Of a stretch of 64,000 nucleotides of DNA, positions 17,080 through 25,933 are shown piece by piece. Location of the stretch: contig DATGFS010000003.1 in assembly GCA_035308905.1 (NCBI GenBank), forward strand, positions 64,418-128,417. The letters run 5' to 3'. This DNA comes from a bacterium (lineage in GTDB: Bacteria; Sysuimicrobiota; Sysuimicrobiia; Sysuimicrobiales; Segetimicrobiaceae). Below the pieces are notes generated by a model. The model had not been told where the DNA came from. It was given only the letters and a program-made list of their open reading frames with translations, and ran no database searches. Numbering within the stretch: the first letter of the stretch is position 1; the number at the start of each line of letters is the position of its first letter. The translations under genes and the position numbers were made by a program.

Positions 17080-18252
17080 ATGCGCGATCTGCCGGACGCG
17101 AACCTGTTGATCCCGGGACCGACCCCGCTCCCGCCCGAGGTTCTGGAGGCCATGAACCGGCAGATGACCAACCACCGCGGGCCCGTATTCGGCGAGATCA
17201 TGCGCGAGGTGCTCGACGGGCTGCACGAGGTGTTTCAGACGCGGAACGACATTCTGACCTTCGTCGCCTCCGGCACCGGCGGCCTCGAAGCCTCGGTGGT
17301 GAACGTCTTCTCGCCGGGCGACCGCGTGCTGTCGGTCACCAACGGCTCGTTCTGCGAGCGGTGGGCCGAGATGGCGGAACTGTACGGCGCCCGGGTGGAC
17401 CGGATCTCCGCGCCGTGGGGCCGGCGCGTCCCGGTCGCGGAAGTCGCCGCGCGCCTCGAGGCCGACACGGGCGGCGAGTACCGCGCCGTGCTCGTGACGC
17501 AGAGCGAGACGAGCACGGGCGTCCACAACGACGTGCGGGCGATCCGGGAGGCGATGGGCCGGCACCCCGCGCTCCTCATGGTCGATGCGATCAGCGCGCT
17601 CGGGGCGATCCCGCTCGAGACCGACGCCTGGGGCGTCGACGTCGTCGTGACCGCCTCGCAGAAGGCGCTGATGAGCCCGCCGGGGCTCGCGTTTCTCAGC
17701 GTGAGCGACCGCGCGTGGGCCGCCGCGCAGCGGAGCACGACCCCACGCTTCTACCTCGACTTCGTCCGGGCGCGGAACGCGGCGCGCTTCGCCAATCCGT
17801 CCACGCCGTTCACGACCGCCGTCTCGGTGGCGTACGCGGTCCAGGCGGCCGTGCGGCTGATCCGCAAGGAAGGCCTCCAAAACGTGTTCGCGCGGCACCG
17901 CCGCATGGCGCAGCTCGTGCGCGCCGGCGTCCGCGGCATGGGCCTCGAGCCGTTCGTAGACGACGCCTCGGCGGTCGACACCGTGACGACCGTGCGGATG
18001 CCGCAGGGCGTCGACAGCCAGAAGGTGGTCGCGCACGCCCGCGACCGCTATCAGGTGCTCATCGGAAACGGCATCGGCAAGCTCGAGCACGACATCGTCC
18101 GCATCGGCCATCTCGGCTACACCAGGCCGGAGTGGCTGCTTGGCGGGCTCGAGGCGCTCGGGAAGACGCTCGGCGACCTCGGGCGCCCGGTCCGCACCGA
18201 GAGCGGCGTGCGCGCCGCAAACGGCGCGCTCAAGGCAGGCACCCTGGGCTAG
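17080..18252 (+). CDS. class V aminotransferase, serine-forming (serine-pyruvate/phosphoserine type)
   Basis: A 390-residue PLP enzyme of the alanine-glyoxylate/serine-pyruvate aminotransferase family. Visible are LLIPGPTPLP at the N-terminus, the cofactor aspartate in LMVDAISALGAIPL and the Schiff-base lysine in VVTASQKALMSPPGLAF. The ATG at 17080 has AGGAGGT 6 bases upstream. It stands first behind the serine T-box and 2 bases before serA, so it most likely supplies the transamination step of serine synthesis in place of a classical SerC; glycine/glyoxylate use cannot be excluded. Confidence 0.85.
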   Translation: MRDLPDANLLIPGPTPLPPEVLEAMNRQMTNHRGPVFGEIMREVLDGLHEVFQTRNDILTFVASGTGGLEASVVNVFSPGDRVLSVTNGSFCERWAEMAELYGARVDRISAPWGRRVPVAEVAARLEADTGGEYRAVLVTQSETSTGVHNDVRAIREAMGRHPALLMVDAISALGAIPLETDAWGVDVVVTASQKALMSPPGLAFLSVSDRAWAAAQRSTTPRFYLDFVRARNAARFANPSTPFTTAVSVAYAVQAAVRLIRKEGLQNVFARHRRMAQLVRAGVRGMGLEPFVDDASAVDTVTTVRMPQGVDSQKVVAHARDRYQVLIGNGIGKLEHDIVRIGHLGYTRPEWLLGGLEALGKTLGDLGRPVRTESGVRAANGALKAGTLG

Positions 18253-18254
18253 CC

Positions 18255-19874
18255 ATGCGCGTGCTCGTCGCCGACGGTCTCGCGGACGAGGGCCTCCGCC
18301 GCCTCTCCGCCGCCGGCGAAGTCGTGGTGCGCGCGGGCGTGCCGGACGACGAGCTGCGTTCGCTCCTCAGCGGGTTCGACGCGGTGATCGTACGGAGCCG
18401 CACCCGCGTGCCGGCCGGCAGCCTTGACGACGCCGGCCACCTCCGCGTGATCGCACGCGCCGGCGTCGGCGTGGACAATATCGACGTCGAGGCGGCGACC
18501 CGCCGCGGCATTCTCGTCCTGAACACCCCGGAGAGCAGCACGATCGCGGCGGCCGAGCACACCTTCGCGATGATGCTCGCGCTCGCGCGCCACGTCCCGA
18601 GCGCCGCCCAGGCGGTCGCCCGCGGCGAGTGGGCGCGGGAGCGGTTCCTCGGCACGGAGCTCACCGGCAAGACCCTCGGCGTGGTCGGCCTCGGCAAGAT
18701 CGGCAGCGAAGTCGCCCGGCGCGCCCTCGCCTTCGGCATGCGCGTGGTGGCGTCGGACCCCTACGTGTCCGAGGAACGCGCGCGGCGCCTCGGGGTCGAG
18801 CTCGCCCCGTGGCCCGACATCCTGGATCTGGCCGACGTCGTCACGCTGCACGTGCCGCTGGGACGCGATACGCGGGCGCTCGTCGGCCCGGATGAGCTGG
18901 CGCGGATGAAGCCCGGCGCGTTCCTCATCAACTGCGCCCGCGGCGGGCTCGTCCACGAACCGGCGCTCCTCGCCGCGCTGGAGCGAGGCCAGCTCGGCGG
19001 CGCGGCCCTCGACGTGTTCGCGAAGGAGCCGCCCGGCGACAATCCCCTGCTGCGGCACCCGCGCGTCGTCGCCACCCCGCACCTCGGCGGCTCCACGGTC
19101 GAGGCCCAGCGCTCGATCGCCATCGAGGTCGCCGACCAGGTGCTCGCCGCGCTCCGCGGCGAGCCCGTCCGCGGCGCCGTGAACGCGCCCGCGCTCGGCG
19201 AGGACGTCTGGCAGCGGCTCGACCCGTTCCTGCACCTCGCCCGCTCCCTCGGCGGGCTCGCCGGCCAGCTCGCCGACGGCCAGATCCGCGCCGTGGCCCT
19301 CGTCTACGAGGGCGAGGTGGCCCGGCTCGACACGCAGCCCCTTACGGCGTCGGTGCTGGTCGGCCTGCTGCGCCACGCCTCCGACCAGCCGGTCAACCTC
19401 GTCAACGCGGTGCTGCTGGCCAAGGAGCGCGGGCTGCGCGTGAGCGAGTCCCACGCCGACCTGTGCGAAGATTTCGCGAGCCAGCTCGTCGCCGAGATCG
19501 AGACGTCGCGCGGGACGCTCCGGCTCGGTGGCACGCTGTGGGGCCACCGCGCGCCGCGCATCACCCGCCTCAACGCCTGGCGGCTCGACCTCGCGCCGGC
19601 GCCGCACATGCTGTTCGTGTGGAACGCGGACCGGCCCGGGATGATCGGCCACGTCGGCACGATCCTCGGCCGGCGCGGCGTCAACATCGCGAACATGCAC
19701 GTCGGGCGGCTTGAATTACCTGATGGCCGGCCGCTTGTCGGCCGGCACGACGCCGGCGGGACCGCGGTGATGGTCCTGACGCTCGACGCCGCGCCGCCGG
19801 TCGACGTGACGCGCGAGATCGCGCAGGCCGACGGCATCACCGCGGTGCGGGCGACTCAGCTGCCCTCGGCGTAG
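18255..19874 (+). CDS. serA: D-3-phosphoglycerate dehydrogenase
   Basis: A long-form SerA of 539 residues that oxidises 3-phosphoglycerate with NAD, the first step of serine synthesis. The NAD-binding motif is LGVVGLGKIGSEVARRA. The catalytic Arg, Glu and His lie in INCARGGLVHEPAL, KEPPGDNPL and ATPHLGGSTVEA. An intervening domain and a C-terminal ACT domain follow (MLFVWNADRPGMIGHVGTIL to the end), so serine feedback is likely. The ACT domain has about ten extra residues (near ELPDGRPLVGRH) encoded by an inverted repeat. Second gene of the T-box operon. Confidence 0.93.
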   Translation: MRVLVADGLADEGLRRLSAAGEVVVRAGVPDDELRSLLSGFDAVIVRSRTRVPAGSLDDAGHLRVIARAGVGVDNIDVEAATRRGILVLNTPESSTIAAAEHTFAMMLALARHVPSAAQAVARGEWARERFLGTELTGKTLGVVGLGKIGSEVARRALAFGMRVVASDPYVSEERARRLGVELAPWPDILDLADVVTLHVPLGRDTRALVGPDELARMKPGAFLINCARGGLVHEPALLAALERGQLGGAALDVFAKEPPGDNPLLRHPRVVATPHLGGSTVEAQRSIAIEVADQVLAALRGEPVRGAVNAPALGEDVWQRLDPFLHLARSLGGLAGQLADGQIRAVALVYEGEVARLDTQPLTASVLVGLLRHASDQPVNLVNAVLLAKERGLRVSESHADLCEDFASQLVAEIETSRGTLRLGGTLWGHRAPRITRLNAWRLDLAPAPHMLFVWNADRPGMIGHVGTILGRRGVNIANMHVGRLELPDGRPLVGRHDAGGTAVMVLTLDAAPPVDVTREIAQADGITAVRATQLPSA

Positions 19875-19905
19875 GGCGCCGGCGGGCCGAAGGAGACGTG
19901 AGACG

Positions 19906-21195
19906 GTGCTGGACCTGCGCCTGATTCGCGAGCAGCCGGACCAGATCAAGGCCGCGATCCGGCGCAAAGGCGCCGACCCGGGCCTCGTCGACGCGGTGCT
20001 CGAAGCCGACCGCCGGCGGCGCGACGCGCTGCAGCGTGTCGAATCGCTGCGCGCGGAGCAGAATCGCGCCTCCACGGAGATTCCGCGGCTCACCGGCTCC
20101 GCCCGGGAGGCGCGCATCGCGGAGATGAAGCGGATCGCCACTGAGCTTCGCGGGACCGAGCCGGATCTCGCCGCGGCCGACGCGGCGCTCGAGGCCGCCC
20201 TGCGGCGCATTCCCAATCCCCCGCACCCGGAAGTCCCGGACGGCGGGCCCGAGGCGAGCGTCACCCTCCGCACGTACGGCGAGCCGCCGCACCCCCCGTT
20301 CGAAATGCTCGACCACGTCGAGTTGGGGACGCGGCTCGACATGCTCGACATCGAGCGGGCGGCCAAGATCTCCGGGTCCCGCTTCGTGCTGCTGCGCCGC
20401 GACGGCGCGCTCTTGGAGATGGCGCTCTTCCGCTACGCCGTCGACCGCCTCACGGCCGACGGCTTCATTCCCGTCATCCCGCCCGTGCTGGTGAAGCGGG
20501 AGGCCGTGCTCGGCACCATGGGCGGCGGCGGCCTCGACGAGCAGATGGTCTACCGGATCGACGGCGAGGACCTCGCGCTCGTCGGCACCTCGGAAGTGGC
20601 GCTCGGCTCGATGCTGGGCGGCGAAGTCCTCGACGAGGACGCGCTGCCGATGCGGTTCGTCGGCATCTCGTCCTGTTTTCGGCGGGAGGCCGGCGCGCAC
20701 GGCAAAGACACGCGCGGCATCTTCCGCCTGCACCAGTTCGACAAGGTCGAAATGTTCTCGTTCTGCCACCCCGACCGCTCCTGGGACGAGCACGCGTACC
20801 TGCTCGGCCGGCAGGAAGCGCTCTGGCAGGGCCTCGGCCTGCCGTACCGCGTGGTCGACATCGCCGCCGGGGACCTCGGCGATCCCGCCGCGCGCAAGTA
20901 TGACATCGAGACCTGGATGCCGGGCCGCGGCGGCTACGCCGAGACGCAGTCATGCAGCAACTGCACCGACTTCCAGGCGCGGCGCCTCAACGTGCGTTTC
21001 CGGTTGCGCGGCCGGCGCGGTCTCGAGTACGTGCACACCTTGAACGGCACCGCGGTCGCGGCCACCCGCACGATCATCGCCGTCATGGAGAACTTCCAGC
21101 AGGCCGGCGGCAGCATCCGGATCCCGGCGGTGCTGCAGCCCTACATGGGAGGCCGTACAGAGATCGTGCCGCCCGCGGCGCCGGCGCGGCACTAG
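19906..21195 (+). CDS. serS: seryl-tRNA synthetase
   Basis: A 429-residue class II synthetase that charges tRNA-Ser. The N-terminal helical coiled-coil arm (about residues 30-105) binds the long variable arm of tRNA-Ser. Motif 2 is SSCFRREAGAHGKDTRGIFR, the serine-site region is FDKVEMF, and motif 3 is NGTAVAATRTIIAVMENFQ. The GTG at 19906 is preceded by AAGGAG at good distance. It is third in the operon, matching the serine specificity read in the T-box. Confidence 0.96.
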   Translation: MLDLRLIREQPDQIKAAIRRKGADPGLVDAVLEADRRRRDALQRVESLRAEQNRASTEIPRLTGSAREARIAEMKRIATELRGTEPDLAAADAALEAALRRIPNPPHPEVPDGGPEASVTLRTYGEPPHPPFEMLDHVELGTRLDMLDIERAAKISGSRFVLLRRDGALLEMALFRYAVDRLTADGFIPVIPPVLVKREAVLGTMGGGGLDEQMVYRIDGEDLALVGTSEVALGSMLGGEVLDEDALPMRFVGISSCFRREAGAHGKDTRGIFRLHQFDKVEMFSFCHPDRSWDEHAYLLGRQEALWQGLGLPYRVVDIAAGDLGDPAARKYDIETWMPGRGGYAETQSCSNCTDFQARRLNVRFRLRGRRGLEYVHTLNGTAVAATRTIIAVMENFQQAGGSIRIPAVLQPYMGGRTEIVPPAAPARH

Positions 21196-21216
21196 CCACA
21201 CAGTCGGGGGGACCGA

Positions 21217-22350
21217 ATGCGGCGCTACGATGTCATCGTGATCGGCGTCGGCGGGATGGGCAGCGCCGCCGTCTACCATCTGGCCCGGCGGGGGAAGGCC
21301 GTCCTCGGACTGGAGCAGTTCGACATCCCCCACGATCGCGGCTCGTCCCACGGCACCAACCGCATCATCCGCCTCGCCTACTGGGAGCACCCGTCATACG
21401 TGCCGCTCCTGCGGCGCGCGTATGAGCTGTGGCGCGAATTGGAGCACCGCGCCGAAGAGCGCCTCCTCATCATTACGGGCGGCATCGACGCGGGCCCGGA
21501 AGGCTGCCCCACCGTGGCCGGCTCGCTCCTCTCATGCGATATTCATCACCTGCCGCATGAGACGCTCAGCGCCGCCGAATTGCACCGCCGTTTCCCGGGG
21601 TACCGCCTCGCGGGCGACATGGTCGCGGTGTACCAGCCGGACGGCGGCTTCCTGCTGTCGGAGCGCGCGATTGTCGCGCACGTGACCGCGGCGCAGGCGC
21701 TCGGCGCCGAGGTGCGCGCCCGCGAGCCGGTGCTCGATTGGGAGCCCGAGCGCGGCGGCGTGCGTGTGCGCACGGAGCAGGGAACGTACGCCGCCGAGCG
21801 GCTGGTCATCACCGCCGGGCCGTGGGCGGCACGGCTCGTGCCGGCGCTGGCCCGGGCGGCGGTGCCGGAGCGGCAGGTGCTGCTGTGGGCGCAGCCGCTC
21901 AAGCCCGAGCACTTCCGGCTCGCCACGTTCCCGGTGTTCAACATGGAGAGCCCGGAGGGCCGGTTCTACGGATTCCCGATCTATGGGGTCCCGGGCTTCA
22001 AGATCGGGAAGTACCACCACCGGCTGGAGCGCACCGACGCCGACGCGGTCGACCGGGAGATCCACCCGGAGGACGAGGCGGTGCTGCGGGAGGGCATCCG
22101 CCGCTACTTCCCGGACGCCGACGGCCCGACGATGGCGATGAAGACGTGCCTCTTCACGAACAGCCCTGACGAGCACTTCATCCTCGACCGGCACCCCGAC
22201 CACACGAACGTCGCCATCGCCGCCGGGTTCTCCGGCCACGGCTACAAGTTCTGCAGCGTGGTCGGCGAGATCATGGCCGACCTGGCGCTCGAGGGACGGA
22301 GCCGGTTCGACCTCAGCTTGTTCGGAATCGGGCGGCTTGCGAAGAGCTAA
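21217..22350 (+). CDS. monomeric sarcosine oxidase/N-methyltryptophan oxidase-like flavoenzyme
   Basis: A 377-residue FAD amine oxidase. The dinucleotide fold is VIVIGVGGMGSAAVYHLARR. The C-terminal MKTCLFTNSPDEHFILDRHP contains the cysteine that carries covalent FAD in monomeric sarcosine oxidase, and GFSGHGYKF follows as in that family. It would oxidise an N-methyl amino acid such as sarcosine to glycine or its parent amino acid plus formaldehyde. It starts 21 bases after serS and may be read through from the T-box operon, which would link sarcosine, glycine and serine. Confidence 0.85.
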   Translation: MRRYDVIVIGVGGMGSAAVYHLARRGKAVLGLEQFDIPHDRGSSHGTNRIIRLAYWEHPSYVPLLRRAYELWRELEHRAEERLLIITGGIDAGPEGCPTVAGSLLSCDIHHLPHETLSAAELHRRFPGYRLAGDMVAVYQPDGGFLLSERAIVAHVTAAQALGAEVRAREPVLDWEPERGGVRVRTEQGTYAAERLVITAGPWAARLVPALARAAVPERQVLLWAQPLKPEHFRLATFPVFNMESPEGRFYGFPIYGVPGFKIGKYHHRLERTDADAVDREIHPEDEAVLREGIRRYFPDADGPTMAMKTCLFTNSPDEHFILDRHPDHTNVAIAAGFSGHGYKFCSVVGEIMADLALEGRSRFDLSLFGIGRLAKS

Positions 22351-22364
22351 AGAGCAGGTGGGCG

Positions 22365-22391
22365 CTTTGAAGCAACGTTGAAACTTCAAAG
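22365..22391. repeat. 8-bp inverted repeat after the sarcosine-oxidase-like gene
   Basis: CTTTGAAG at 22365-22372 and CTTCAAAG at 22384-22391 form a perfect 8-bp stem with an 11-base loop, starting 15 bases past the stop at 22350. No T-run follows, so it may be a weak terminator or a message-end hairpin. The rest of the gap to 22584 shows no gene. Confidence 0.4.
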
Positions 22392-22583
22392 TACGACCAA
22401 ACCGTTGAAGCCCCGTGCCGGTTGAGCGTGACGCGCCGCGGGGGGCCTGAAGCCTAACATATCCTTGACTCCGCGGACCGGTCTTGTCGATAGAAGTCGG
22501 AATCTCAGCGATAGAACGTGCGAGGATTGAACCTCGAGGACCTATTCCGTGTCAAGGACACGCTCACTCGGCATCCGTTGCTC

Positions 22584-22973
22584 TCAGACCGGCTGCAGAT
22601 CTTTCCCGACGTGGCGGCGACACCGACCCTTTGCGGTGCCGACTTTCGTCATCGTAATCGTGCCGGAGACCGTCTGCGCCACCCGGGGAAACATCACGAC
22701 AAGAACGCCGTTGTCGTAGGTCGCGTTGGCTCTAGTCGCGTCGACGGACTCGGGCAGTTCGACCTCGCGACGGTAGGGGCCGACCATCCACTCGTGTTGA
22801 AGGTACCCCGACCTTTGCTCCTGGCCAACGCCTCTCAGCATGCCCTGAATCGAGAACCGGACTCCCTTCACCTCGAGACGAATATTCTGCGGCTCGAGAC
22901 CGGGAAGCCGCGTGGCCACCATGAGCCGCCGAAGCCCTCGATAAATGTTTACAGGAACGGTGATATCTGTCAT
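22584..22973 (-). CDS. Hsp20/alpha-crystallin small heat-shock protein
   Basis: A 129-residue small heat-shock protein. The alpha-crystallin domain spans about residues 15-110, with VATRLPGLEPQNIRLEV near its start, the exposed strand YRREVELPESVDATRANATY and the closing DNGVLVVMFPR. These proteins are ATP-independent holdases that oligomerise and keep unfolded proteins soluble. The usual C-terminal I-x-I anchor is not evident. An AGGGAGG site precedes the ATG. It lies next to a metal-pump gene, as in stress patches of other genomes. Confidence 0.85.
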   Translation of the reverse strand: MTDITVPVNIYRGLRRLMVATRLPGLEPQNIRLEVKGVRFSIQGMLRGVGQEQRSGYLQHEWMVGPYRREVELPESVDATRANATYDNGVLVVMFPRVAQTVSGTITMTKVGTAKGRCRRHVGKDLQPV

Positions 22974-23051
22974 ATCCGGCCTCCCTGCTCAAGTATCGCG
23001 GCTCTCATTTCTTTCATCTTGAGTTCCTTGTTCGGACAGACGTGTATCGAT

Positions 23052-25283
23052 TCACAACTCTCTCATGGACCGCTCGGCGGTCTTGAGCAGCACCGCGTTG
23101 GTCGCCACGATGATCGAGGACGCCGACATGAGGAGCGCCGACCACTCGGGCCGAAGCATGATGCCAAAGCGTGGATAGAGCACCCCGGCGGCGACGGGGA
23201 TGGCAAGCACGTTGTAGAAGGAGGCCCAGAAAAGGTTCTGACGCATCTTCCCGACGGTCGCCTTGGAGAGGTAGATGGCCCGCAGGACGTCCGCGGGGTC
23301 GGACCGCATCAGCACGACCTCGGCGGTCTCGATGGCCACGTCTGTCCCGGCCCCGATGGCGATGCCGATGTCCGCCTGGGCCAGCGCCGGCGCGTCGTTC
23401 ACTCCGTCCCCGACCATCGCGATGAACTTCCCTTCCTGTTGCAGTTGCTTCACGTAGTCGGCCTTCTGCTCCGGTAACACATCCGCGAAGACCCGCTGGA
23501 TGCCCAGTTGTCCTGCCACGGCCTCGGCCGTCTGCCGGTTGTCGCCGGTGATCATCGCGACCTCGATTCCGAGACCCCGGAGCCCTTCCACCGCACGGCG
23601 CGACGTCGCCCGGATGGGGTCGGCGGCCGCGGCCACCCCGGCCATCTTGCCGTCCACGGCCACGAGCATGATCGTCTTCCCGCCGGCAAGCAAGCGGTCC
23701 AGGTACGTCTGCCCCGGCGCCAGGTCGATGCCGCGGTCCCGCATCAGCTTGGCGGTCCCCACCACGACGTTTCGCCCGGACACCGTCGCCTCAACGCCGT
23801 GCCCCGCGAGGTTTTCGAATCTCGTGACTTCGCTGTCGACGGAGATCCGTCGCCGTTCGGCCTCCTCGAGTACCGCCTTGCTGAGCGGGTGACCCGAGCG
23901 CGCTTCCGCAACCGCGGCGAAGCGAAGCACCTCGTCCGGTTGGAACCCGTTGACTCCCTCGACGTCGGTGAGGCGCGGGTGCCCCTCGGTGAGTGTGCCG
24001 GTCTTGTCCATGACGATGGCGGTGATGCGTGACACCCGTTCGAGCGTCGCCGCGTTCTTGATCAGGATGTTGTGGCGGGCGCCGATCCCGGTCCCCACCG
24101 CCACGGCGGTCGGCGTCGCAAGACCAAGCGCATCCGGACAGGCAATCACAATCGCGGAAATCGCGAACGTCAACGCGACGAGCAGGGACGCGTGCATGAG
24201 CCCGGCCCAGACCCCGAACGTCACAATGCCGGCACCCACCGCGAGGATCACGAGGTATTGCGCCCACCGATCGGCGATCCGCTGACCGGGGGCCTTGGAC
24301 GACTGGGCCTCCTCGACGAGATTCACGATCTGCGCGAGCGCGGTCTCGTCCCCCACTTTGGTGGCCTTGAACCGGACCGATCCCGACTGGTTGATGCTGC
24401 CCCCGACAACCGGATCGCCCGGCCGCTTCGGAACTGGAATGGACTCCCCGGTCACCAGGGACTCGTCGATCGCGGTCTCGCCGTCCGCGACCACCCCGTC
24501 CACGGGAACGCGATCCCCGGGACGCAGTTCCACGAGGTCGTCTTTCTGAATCTCGCTCGTCGGGATCTCCACCACCTGGGCGTTGCGCACTACCCGGGCC
24601 TTCGGCGGCACTAAGCTCAAGAGGGCCTGGAGCGCGTCCGAGGTGCCGCGTCGGGACCGCATCTCCATCCAGTGGCCGAAGAGGACGAACGTGACGAGCA
24701 TCGCGGCCGCCTCGTAGAACGTCTCGCCGGCGTTCAGCACGGTAATGATGACGCTGAAGAGATAGGCCGCTAGTACGCCGACGCTGATCAGCACCGACAT
24801 GTTGAGCGCGCGGTTACGCAGCGAGCTGTAGGCGCCCGTGAGGAAGATCGAGCCGGTCCAGAACACCACCGGGGTGGTCAGCAGGAACAAGATCCTGTTG
24901 ACGGGGATCGGTTCCGGCAACTGCAGGCGGAGCAGCGTTTGGCCCAACGGTGAGTACAGGATCGCCGGAATCGTCAGCACCAGCGACCACAGGAACCGAT
25001 GCCGCATGTCCGCTTCCATGAACGCGGCCATGCGAGGATCCGCCATCATCGCCTCGTGGTCGTGCGCCTCCCCCATGCCGTGCCCCGCGGCATGATGATC
25101 ATGAGCCTGGGTCTTGCCGGCGATCCCGTACTCGAACTGCTTGGCCTCGAATTCGCAGCCACAGGTCGCGGCGAGGAGCGCGGCCTGACAGGAGAGACAT
25201 GCCTGTCCGCAGGAACAGGAGACTGAACCAGTGTGGTGCGGCACGTCCACGTCCGCTTCGTGGCCTTGTGCCAACGGCCTCAT
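23052..25283 (-). CDS. P1B-type heavy-metal (copper-like) translocating ATPase with CPD motif
   Basis: A complete 743-residue P1B ATPase. The N-terminus has a cysteine cluster (CSCGQACLSC, CGCEF) and a His/Met-rich tract (HDHHAAGHGMGEAHDHE) instead of a classical heavy-metal domain. Eight membrane helices, TGES, DKTGTLTEGHP, the SGHPLSKAV histidine-proline motif and GDGVNDAPALAQAD are intact. The intramembrane metal site reads ACPDALGLATP, that is CPD in place of CPC or CPH. It probably exports copper, silver or another metal across the inner membrane. The altered third residue makes the ion uncertain. Confidence 0.9.
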   Translation of the reverse strand: MRPLAQGHEADVDVPHHTGSVSCSCGQACLSCQAALLAATCGCEFEAKQFEYGIAGKTQAHDHHAAGHGMGEAHDHEAMMADPRMAAFMEADMRHRFLWSLVLTIPAILYSPLGQTLLRLQLPEPIPVNRILFLLTTPVVFWTGSIFLTGAYSSLRNRALNMSVLISVGVLAAYLFSVIITVLNAGETFYEAAAMLVTFVLFGHWMEMRSRRGTSDALQALLSLVPPKARVVRNAQVVEIPTSEIQKDDLVELRPGDRVPVDGVVADGETAIDESLVTGESIPVPKRPGDPVVGGSINQSGSVRFKATKVGDETALAQIVNLVEEAQSSKAPGQRIADRWAQYLVILAVGAGIVTFGVWAGLMHASLLVALTFAISAIVIACPDALGLATPTAVAVGTGIGARHNILIKNAATLERVSRITAIVMDKTGTLTEGHPRLTDVEGVNGFQPDEVLRFAAVAEARSGHPLSKAVLEEAERRRISVDSEVTRFENLAGHGVEATVSGRNVVVGTAKLMRDRGIDLAPGQTYLDRLLAGGKTIMLVAVDGKMAGVAAAADPIRATSRRAVEGLRGLGIEVAMITGDNRQTAEAVAGQLGIQRVFADVLPEQKADYVKQLQQEGKFIAMVGDGVNDAPALAQADIGIAIGAGTDVAIETAEVVLMRSDPADVLRAIYLSKATVGKMRQNLFWASFYNVLAIPVAAGVLYPRFGIMLRPEWSALLMSASSIIVATNAVLLKTAERSMREL

Positions 25284-25293
25284 TCGCGTGTCC

Positions 25294-25359
25294 TCACTCT
25301 TGCCTGATGCCTATCTGTCCGCAGTCCACCGTTTGCTCAGCCAGTTTGACGTTTAGCAT
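25294..25359 (-). CDS. possible 21-residue leader ORF before the metal ATPase
   Basis: A 21-residue reading frame (ATG at 25359) with a strong purine-rich site GGAAGGGGAG a few bases upstream; its stop lies 10 bases before the ATPase start. It encodes one cysteine and no recognisable domain. The spacing would suit translational coupling or a regulatory leader, but a chance ORF cannot be excluded. The remaining stretch 25360-25756 is AT-richer and shows no gene that I can support. Confidence 0.3.
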   Translation of the reverse strand: MLNVKLAEQTVDCGQIGIRQE

Positions 25360-25756
25360 TGCTCTCCCCTTCCAGTTAATGTCGCTTGTCGTCATCAAAT
25401 GCACTCCCGCGACGGCCCCAAAGTGGTTAACCAACGATTGAGACAGGGACAAAGGTTTTGCCGAGGCTACTCCGCCTGAATCGAGCGAACGCAAGTTCGC
25501 GCCGCGGGGGGAACCCCGGTCAAATGGATCGGGACCAATATTTTTCGCGCATCCCATTCCTCGCTCGCTCTCGCTCGATATGAATGGTAACTGAGGGCGG
25601 GACCAGAGTGGTTAATGAAATGTTAAGTCTCTCCGGGAAGCTCGGAGCGCTGCCAGCCGAGAACGAGCGCGCCCGACCGAGCGGCTGGGGCGCACTTCGT
25701 CAGACCGGCTGCCCCGGCCGTACCCGTCCACGTCGTCGACTCGCAAGGGTAGCTGA

Positions 25757-25933
25757 ATCGGCAAACACGCAGGCGATCTTCCAGGCGCTCCAAGAACCGG
25801 CGACGACCTGAAAATGACCTCGATTACGATCCACCGTGTCACCGACGGCCAACTGGTCGAGAAATGGTCGGAAAAGCACGTGATGATCTTGCGGCAGATC
25901 GGCGTGATGCCGCCGATGTCAAAGCATCCCTGA
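25757..25933 (+). pseudogene. C-terminal remnant of a SnoaL-like/ester-cyclase protein
   Basis: The frame running to the stop at 25933 ends in ITIHRVTDGQLVEKW followed by LRQIGVMPP. This is the typical tail of the SnoaL-like ester-cyclase family (H-R-x-x-D-G-x-x-V-E-x-W, then LLQQLGVxP). The first 100 or so residues of the family are absent upstream, where an in-frame stop lies at 25754. It is therefore read as a decayed gene end. It overlaps the convergent DUF2182 gene by 15 bases. Confidence 0.45.

Noticed and set aside
25360-25557. Extension of the small ORF before the metal ATPase to an 87-residue protein
   Set aside because: The upstream part has no ribosome site and no recognisable sequence. 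Only the last 21 codons have a good initiation site.
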